From positions 248,001-312,000 of the forward strand of contig NZ_JAEDAE010000002.1 in NCBI RefSeq assembly GCF_016056375.1: DNA of 64,000 nt. Reading direction: 5' to 3'. Made by a program: the position numbers and the translations under genes. The stretch is from Hymenobacter negativus. GTDB lineage: Bacteria > Bacteroidota > Bacteroidia > Cytophagales > Hymenobacteraceae. A model generated the notes under the pieces. It did not search any database. It saw only the letters and a list, made by a program, of their open reading frames with translations, and was not told where the DNA came from. The first letter of the stretch is position 1. The number at the start of each line of letters is the position of its first letter. Positions 61,422-64,000 of this stretch are shown one piece after another.

Positions 61422-62150
61422 TTGTCTGAGCTAGCCCTGCCAAAAAAAGTTGCCATTCTCCAGTCGAATTATATCCCCTGGAAAGGGTTTTTTGATATGG
61501 TCAACATGGTTGATGAATTCATATTGTACGACGATATGCAATACACAACCCGCGACTGGAGAAACCGGAATAAAATCAAAACGCCGACCGGCACTTCGTG
61601 GCTGGTCATTCCGGTTCGCCACGATTCGCGGGACCAGAAAATCAACGAGAGCGTGGTTTCAGAGGCTAAATGGGCGATAAAGCATTGGCGCAGCATTGCT
61701 CAGACTTACGCCAAGGCCCCATTTTTCAAGCAGTATAAAGACGAGTTGGAGGCTATTTACCTCAATCCGGGTTCCGACTACCTGAGCCTGATTAACCACC
61801 GCTTCATTCAGTTTGTGTGCAAAGAGCTGGGAATCAATACAAAAATTTCCTGGTCTTCTGATTATACGCTGGTCCCGGGCAAAACCGAGCGCCTGGTGCA
61901 ATTAGTACTTGACGCAGGCGGAACGGAATACTTGTCTGGCCCGGCCGCACAGGACTACATTGTGCCCTCCGTATTTGCCGATGCCGGGGTGAAATTAGAA
62001 TGGATGGATTATAGTGGGTATCCGGAATACCAGCAGCTCGGTCCGGCTCCTTTTGAGCACGGCGTTACGGCGCTGGACCTGCTGTTCAACACTGGTTCCG
62101 AGGCGCCACGATTCATGAAATCTTTCGCGTCATCGGATAATCCCGCGTAA
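61422..62150 (+). CDS. WbqC-family protein
   Basis: The product is 242 residues from TTG 61422 (MSELALPKKVAILQSNYIPW). WbqC motifs are clear: VAILQSNYIPWKGFFDMVNM, FILYDDMQYTTRDWRNRNKI and TSWLVIPVRHD. Members of this family lie in O-antigen, capsule or amino-sugar loci; their reaction is not settled. The gene is AT-richer than most of the window. Its stop TAA shares one base with the ATG of the next gene, so the two are translationally coupled. Confidence 0.82.
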   Translation: MSELALPKKVAILQSNYIPWKGFFDMVNMVDEFILYDDMQYTTRDWRNRNKIKTPTGTSWLVIPVRHDSRDQKINESVVSEAKWAIKHWRSIAQTYAKAPFFKQYKDELEAIYLNPGSDYLSLINHRFIQFVCKELGINTKISWSSDYTLVPGKTERLVQLVLDAGGTEYLSGPAAQDYIVPSVFADAGVKLEWMDYSGYPEYQQLGPAPFEHGVTALDLLFNTGSEAPRFMKSFASSDNPA

Positions 62151-63088
62151 TGGACGGCGCCCCCCAATACTCCGTTGTGGTGCCCACTTACCGGGGGCAG
62201 GACACGATACGGCCGCTCACTCAGCAGTTGCGAGCATTCTTTGACGGAGCCGGGCTGACGTTTGAGGTTATTTTCGTGAACGACAATGGCCCCGACCAGT
62301 CATGGCAGGTGATGCAAGCCTTGCAGCGGGAACTGGGAGCCAACTTGGTGAAAATTGTGCGGCTGGCCCGAAACTTTGGCCAGCACAACGCCCTGATTTG
62401 CGGCTTTGCCCACGCCCGGGGCCGTTTTATTATTACGATGGACGAAGACCTGCAGCATAGTCCAGCCGACATTGGCCGGCTGATTGCGACTCAGGCCCAG
62501 GGCAACTTCGACGTGGTATATGGCAAGTACGAAACGCTGCAGCATTCGGGCTTTCGCAACGTTACGTCTATGCTGCTTAAGAAGCTGCTACGCGTTAGCA
62601 TTCCCGACCTGCATCCCGATTACACGGCGTTTCGGCTCATTCGGACCAGCATTGCCCGGCATTGCCTGCAAATGAGCAATTCCTACACGTTTCTGGATGG
62701 TTACCTCACCTGGATAACAAATAACGTAGCCAGCGTAGTCGTGACGCACGGCGAGCGCGCCGCCGGCGAAAGCTCCTATACGGTGCGCAAGCTCATCGAG
62801 CATTCCATCAATATTTTCGTTACGTTCTCCGACTTGCCGATTCGAATATTCTCGCTGACATCGGTGGGTATATTCTTCCTGACGACATGCTACGCCCTTT
62901 ACGTGCTGGTCCGGAAGCTGCTTTTCAACGACCTGAGCGCGGGCTTTGCTACCCTAGCCATTTTGCTAGGATTTGGGGTGGGCCTAATCCTATTAGGCAT
63001 AGGCATCTTGGGTGAATACATCCACCGCATCAACTTGAAAACAACCCGTCGCCCCATCTTTGTTGAGGCCGAAACTGAAAATGAATAA
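62150..63088 (+). CDS. GT2 glycosyltransferase with two C-terminal helices
   Basis: The product is 312 residues. It has YSVVVPTYRGQDTIRPLTQQ, FEVIFVNDNGPDQSWQVMQA and the metal motif IITMDEDLQHSPADIGRLIA. Membrane helices at about 230-255 and 265-290 (LTSVGIFFLTTCYALYVLVR, ILLGFGVGLILLGIGILGEY) place it among GtrB/DPM-like enzymes that act at the inner membrane on a lipid phosphate. The start overlaps the WbqC stop by one base and its end overlaps the acyltransferase by 8 bases. Confidence 0.86.
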   Translation: MDGAPQYSVVVPTYRGQDTIRPLTQQLRAFFDGAGLTFEVIFVNDNGPDQSWQVMQALQRELGANLVKIVRLARNFGQHNALICGFAHARGRFIITMDEDLQHSPADIGRLIATQAQGNFDVVYGKYETLQHSGFRNVTSMLLKKLLRVSIPDLHPDYTAFRLIRTSIARHCLQMSNSYTFLDGYLTWITNNVASVVVTHGERAAGESSYTVRKLIEHSINIFVTFSDLPIRIFSLTSVGIFFLTTCYALYVLVRKLLFNDLSAGFATLAILLGFGVGLILLGIGILGEYIHRINLKTTRRPIFVEAETENE

Positions 63089-63755
63089 GCCCGTTCTCAC
63101 GCCCGGTGCCACCGTTCGGGTTGCCATTATTGGGGCTGGCAGCCTGGGACAACAAATAGCGCAGCACTTGCAACAAACCGCCGGCTGGGCTGTGGCCGGT
63201 TTTTTCGACGATTTTGCGGCCCCCGCTACTGTCACCCCGCACGGGCCGGTACTGGGCCGGGTCGACGCCATCGAAGCCGCATACGCGGGGGATGCCTTCG
63301 ACGCGATGCTCATGGGCATTGGCTATCATCACCTTGCCGTCAGACAGCAATTATTCGAGCGGCTTGTGGCGCGGGTTCCTTTTGCCACCTTCGTGCACCC
63401 GGCCTCCTACCTCGACAGTAGCGCGGTAGTCGAACCTGGCTGTTTCGTGTCGCCGGGCTGCATTTTGGATTTGAACGTCCACCTCGGCCCGAATACCTTT
63501 TTGTATCCGGGGTGTGTACTGGCGCACGATACCACGGTTGTTGGGCATTCGTTTCTGGCTCCGTCGGTGCGTTTGGCCGGGCATGTAACGGTGCAGCCCC
63601 GGTGCTTCCTGGGCATCGGCACCACTGTTATTGATAGTTTGGAACTGGGCGAAGATGTCCGGACGGGTGGGGGAGCAACCGTCGTGCACAATCTCACTGG
63701 GCCCGGTACCTACGTAGGCACCCCGGCCAAGAAAATACTCTCTTCCGGTAAATAA
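63081..63755 (+). CDS. NeuD/PglD-type sugar acyltransferase
   Basis: The product is 224 residues from ATG 63081 (MNKPVLTPGATVRVAIIGAG). An N-terminal Rossmann-like domain (RVAIIGAGSLGQQIAQHLQQ) binds the nucleotide sugar. The C-terminal left-handed beta helix (VVEPGCFVSPGCILDLNVHL, GHVTVQPRCFLGIGTTVIDS, TYVGTPAKKILSSGK) carries acetyl-CoA. This is the PglD/NeuD pattern of N- or O-acyltransferases in amino-sugar pathways. It precedes a WecE-like aminotransferase, so it may acylate a 4-amino sugar. It overlaps the GT2 gene by 8 bases. Confidence 0.85.
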   Translation: MNKPVLTPGATVRVAIIGAGSLGQQIAQHLQQTAGWAVAGFFDDFAAPATVTPHGPVLGRVDAIEAAYAGDAFDAMLMGIGYHHLAVRQQLFERLVARVPFATFVHPASYLDSSAVVEPGCFVSPGCILDLNVHLGPNTFLYPGCVLAHDTTVVGHSFLAPSVRLAGHVTVQPRCFLGIGTTVIDSLELGEDVRTGGGATVVHNLTGPGTYVGTPAKKILSSGK

Positions 63756-63835
63756 GTCACTTTTAAAAGTGAGGCCGGTGCTCCGGCAACATCTTGGAGA
63801 GTCTATATTTCCCACCGGTTTAAAAGCAACGGGTG

Positions 63836-63843
63836 TAACTTTG
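63836..63843 (+). promoter_or_regulatory. -7 element TAACTTTG of the last aminotransferase gene
   Basis: TAACTTTG matches the consensus and lies 20 bases before the ATG at 63864. The same octamer precedes the WbqC gene. Confidence 0.55.
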
Positions 63844-63863
63844 CCCGAATTCAAGCTTAGCTA

Positions 63864-64000
63864 ATGCAATACGCCATCCCTTTCAACAAGCCCTATCTTT
63901 CCGGGAACGAAGCCCGGTACATCGAAGAAGCAGTTCGTTCCGGTAAGATTTCCGGCGACGGCATTTTCACCAAGCGCTGCCACACGTTCTTCGAGCAGCA
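63864..64000 (+). CDS. wecE: WecE-like dTDP-4-amino-4,6-dideoxygalactose transaminase, N-terminus
   Basis: The frame is cut by the right edge after 45 codons. It starts MQYAIPFNKPYLSGNEARYI and goes on with EEAVRSGKISGDGIFTKRCH, a sequence highly typical of WecE/RffA sugar aminotransferases (IPFNKP, SGKISGDG). In characterised cases the enzyme aminates dTDP-4-keto-6-deoxyglucose at C4 to make dTDP-Fuc4N. The PLP lysine lies outside the window. Confidence 0.8.
   Translation, partial: MQYAIPFNKPYLSGNEARYIEEAVRSGKISGDGIFTKRCHTFFEQ

Overview
The window looks like chromosomal DNA of a high-GC Bacteroidota, most likely Hymenobacter or a close relative. This is inferred from the gene set: an Oar-like TonB-dependent receptor, DUF4468, DUF4136 and porin-family outer membrane proteins, and a type IX secretion tail. 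The TAnnTTTG-type -7 promoter elements and weak Shine-Dalgarno signals fit the same phylum. No rRNA, phage, integrase, transposase gene or CRISPR array was seen.

Layout. 1-6.4 kb: start of an eCIS-core (DUF4157-like) protein with a DUF4468 partner, a porin-family barrel, an ABC exporter, a broken Uma2 gene, a histidine-phosphatase-fold protein and a DUF4136 lipoprotein. 6.4-15.2 kb: purine catabolism (xdhC-puuD on the minus strand; allB-allC-allE-small membrane protein-uraD-uraH and a CitE-like DUF6986 protein on the plus strand). 15.3-24.0 kb: a lipoprotein, a GH3 glycosidase, an SDR, a Crp/Fnr regulator, an Mpv17-like gene with an in-frame stop, RtcB and a STAS protein. 24.0-28.7 kb: xdhB, xdhA and guaD. 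28.8-42.6 kb: a redoxin plus PHM-like copper monooxygenase pair, a glycosyltransferase, a HEAT-cyclophilin lipoprotein, MscS, a multi-PAS hybrid kinase, a cupin, and cysE/cysK. 42.6-51.6 kb: tRNA-Ala, a SusC-like/Oar-like receptor with a lipoprotein, an NlpC/P60 hydrolase, a GlcD-like oxidase, an amidase and an acyl-CoA-binding protein. 51.7-64 kb: a surface polysaccharide locus.

The purine genes join into one route: guanine to xanthine (GuaD), urate (XdhAB with XdhC), 5-hydroxyisourate (PuuD), OHCU (UraH), allantoin (UraD), allantoate (AllB), ureidoglycine (AllC) and ureidoglycolate (AllE). No ureidoglycolate lyase is visible, and a CitE/HpcH-like protein of unknown role closes the cluster. 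The polysaccharide locus should make UDP-glucuronate and UDP-xylose (Ugd, UXS), a dTDP-3-amino-3,6-dideoxyhexose (FdtA/QdtA-like isomerase, aminotransferase, GNAT acetyltransferase) and a second, 4-amino sugar (WecE-like, cut by the window edge). It also has two polyisoprenyl-type GT2 enzymes and a WbqC-family protein.

The most unusual feature is the intergenic DNA. It is filled with several families of paired inverted repeats. One family carries the GTAG-plus-palindrome layout of REP/BIME elements mobilised by RAYT enzymes, and its GTAG supplies the stop codons of three genes. A second family (GTCAT type) keeps a short internal stem by compensatory base changes between copies. Two further families (CTCACCCCCGG and CTTGGGG types) are also present.
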